From: UBA2979 sp963694535
Lineage (GTDB): Bacteria > Chloroflexota > Dehalococcoidia > UBA2979
DNA: 45,097 nucleotides
Assembly: GCA_963694535.1 (NCBI GenBank)
Contig: CAVODE010000005.1
Location: forward strand, 1-45,097
Reading direction: 5' to 3'
Shown here: positions 44,053 to 45,097 of the stretch, piece by piece
Layout: each line of letters opens with the position of its first letter
How positions within the stretch are numbered: position 1 is the first letter of the stretch
Notes under the pieces: model-generated
Told to the model about the DNA's origin: nothing
The model's input: only the letters and a program-made list of their open reading frames with translations
Database searches by the model: none
Position numbers and translations under genes: made by a program

Positions 44053-45097
44053 ATGTCCGATGTGGCGTTCAATGGAAAAATTTTAAATGTTAATTTAACC
44101 AAAAATGAAGTCGAGGAAGAGGTAATCGAGGAAGAGGTATACCGATCATTGCTAGGCGGATATGGTCTCGGAGCTCGGCTATTATTTGACCGTATTCCAG
44201 CGGGTGCAGATCCGTTAGGGCCGGATAATGTTTTAGGTTTTATGCCTGGCTTATTAACAGGTACGCCCCTTTTTGGTCAGCGATTTAGCGTGGTCTGCAA
44301 GTCACCCAAGAATGGTGGCTGGGGCGACGCAAATTGTGGAGGTGATTTTGGCCCGATGCTTAAGTTCACTGGTTATGATGCAGTGTTGGTTTATGGCAAG
44401 TCAGAAAAGCCGGTATATATATACATCGAAGAGGGTGAGACTCCTGAGATTCGAGATGCAGCAGAATATTGGGGCGGACTTGCTATCGAGGTCGAAGATC
44501 AAATGAAGGAAGATCTGGGCAAGAAGATAAGTGTCGCACTAATTGGACCTGCTGGGGAAAATATGAGCATTATGGCGGGTGTTTGTAATGAGCGTGGGAG
44601 ACTGGCCGCTCGATCAGGCGTCGGTGCAGTAATGGGCTCAAAGAATTTGAAGGCAGTTGTAGCTAAACCTACCAAGAAGATAATGTCACAGAGTCCAGAA
44701 GTTATTAAAACAGTTAGATCTAGCTTAGATGGATTTAATCAGGCAACTAAACAATTTTTTACAACTTTTGGCACGACTGGGATTACCGCAAACTCAGCGA
44801 TTTCCGGAGATGCTCCAGTTTTGAACTGGGGTGGCGTTGGAGTTGTTGATTTAGTTAATGAATTTTCAATGGAAAATCTTAATGGCCCGGTTATGAACGA
44901 GTCAAAGGAGAAAAAATATGCCTGTTGGCATTGTCCCGTTGCGTGTGGTGCTGAATCAGTTGATGGCTCCGATCGCGGCGAATTCGCATTTCCGTCGCAT
45001 ACTCATCGACCTGAATACGAAACTATGGGTGCGTTTGGCATCATGAATGGTGTCAATGACACCGATGCAATGTGGGCGATAAATCACTGGTGTAATG
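44053..45097 (+). CDS. Aldehyde ferredoxin oxidoreductase (tungsten/molybdenum type), partial
   Basis: The reading frame starts at ATG 44053 and stays open to the window end, 348 codons, about half of a normal AOR (600-640 residues). It begins MSDVAFNGKILNVNLTKNE. It has the N-terminal pterin-binding domain markers GGYGLGARLLFD, GDANCGGDFGPMLKFTGYD and GPAGENMSIMAGVCNE. Further on comes the iron-sulfur motif CWHCPVACG (C-x2-C-x3-C); the fourth cysteine lies beyond the window. AORs oxidise aldehydes to carboxylic acids with ferredoxin; the exact substrate cannot be told from this part. Confidence 0.93.
   Translation, partial: MSDVAFNGKILNVNLTKNEVEEEVIEEEVYRSLLGGYGLGARLLFDRIPAGADPLGPDNVLGFMPGLLTGTPLFGQRFSVVCKSPKNGGWGDANCGGDFGPMLKFTGYDAVLVYGKSEKPVYIYIEEGETPEIRDAAEYWGGLAIEVEDQMKEDLGKKISVALIGPAGENMSIMAGVCNERGRLAARSGVGAVMGSKNLKAVVAKPTKKIMSQSPEVIKTVRSSLDGFNQATKQFFTTFGTTGITANSAISGDAPVLNWGGVGVVDLVNEFSMENLNGPVMNESKEKKYACWHCPVACGAESVDGSDRGEFAFPSHTHRPEYETMGAFGIMNGVNDTDAMWAINHWCN

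Overview
The window is one compact, moderately AT-rich bacterial chromosome segment of about 45 kb. Nearly all of it is coding, genes often overlap, and I saw no rRNA, tRNA, CRISPR array, insertion sequence or prophage. The gene families and their order suggest a member of the Chloroflexota, possibly a marine SAR202/Dehalococcoidia-like lineage. The grounds are an hrcA-grpE-dnaK-dnaJ operon under CIRCE, an R3H/AAA ATPase coupled to tmk, pdxST, two MoxR/DUF58 clusters and a tungsten-type aldehyde oxidoreductase. This placement is inference from gene content and was not tested by phylogeny.

Region 1 (1-3805, + strand) is the classical translation block: the end of tuf, then rpmG, secE, nusG, rplK, rplA, an L10-type leader, rplJ and rplL. 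rplJ carries an unusual tail of ten identical 15-bp repeats. Region 2 (3874-6451, +) holds three envelope proteins (zinc ribbon-TM-LysM, a four-TM protein, a CvpA-like protein) and an HNH protein. Region 3 (6465-9917, - strand) holds pdxS, pdxT, an unlisted 56-residue two-TM protein, pheA and an unrecognised soluble protein. Region 4 (9958-20204, +) holds a metallophosphatase, R3H-AAA ATPase, tmk, a thiolase, thrB, lysC and dnaE.

Region 5 (20278-25890, +) is a Bat-type cluster: MoxR, DUF58, a BatD-like protein, a BatA-like VWA protein and a BatB-BatC fusion. Region 6 (25899-29519, -) is a tight group of ECF sigma factor, FabH, a beta-ketoacyl-synthase-like protein that has lost all three catalytic residues, and a metallo-beta-lactamase-fold protein that has lost its metal ligands. 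Region 7 (29572-40984, +) starts at a perfect CIRCE operator inside a perfect 22-bp-arm palindrome. It runs through hrcA, grpE, dnaK, dnaJ, prmA, an M23 lipoprotein, a second MoxR, a second DUF58 and a transglutaminase-fold membrane protein whose Cys-His-Asp triad reads Phe-Trp-Asn. Region 8 (40986-43707, -) holds a LysM-M23 peptidase and rho. Region 9 (44053-end, +) is the first 348 codons of an aldehyde ferredoxin oxidoreductase.

The most interesting signals are the three catalytically degenerate enzyme-fold proteins (two of them neighbours in a sigma-factor/FabH cluster, one ending a MoxR/DUF58 cluster), the minisatellite-encoded acidic tail of ribosomal protein L10, and the extended CIRCE palindrome. 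No wholly new defence or mobile system is evident.
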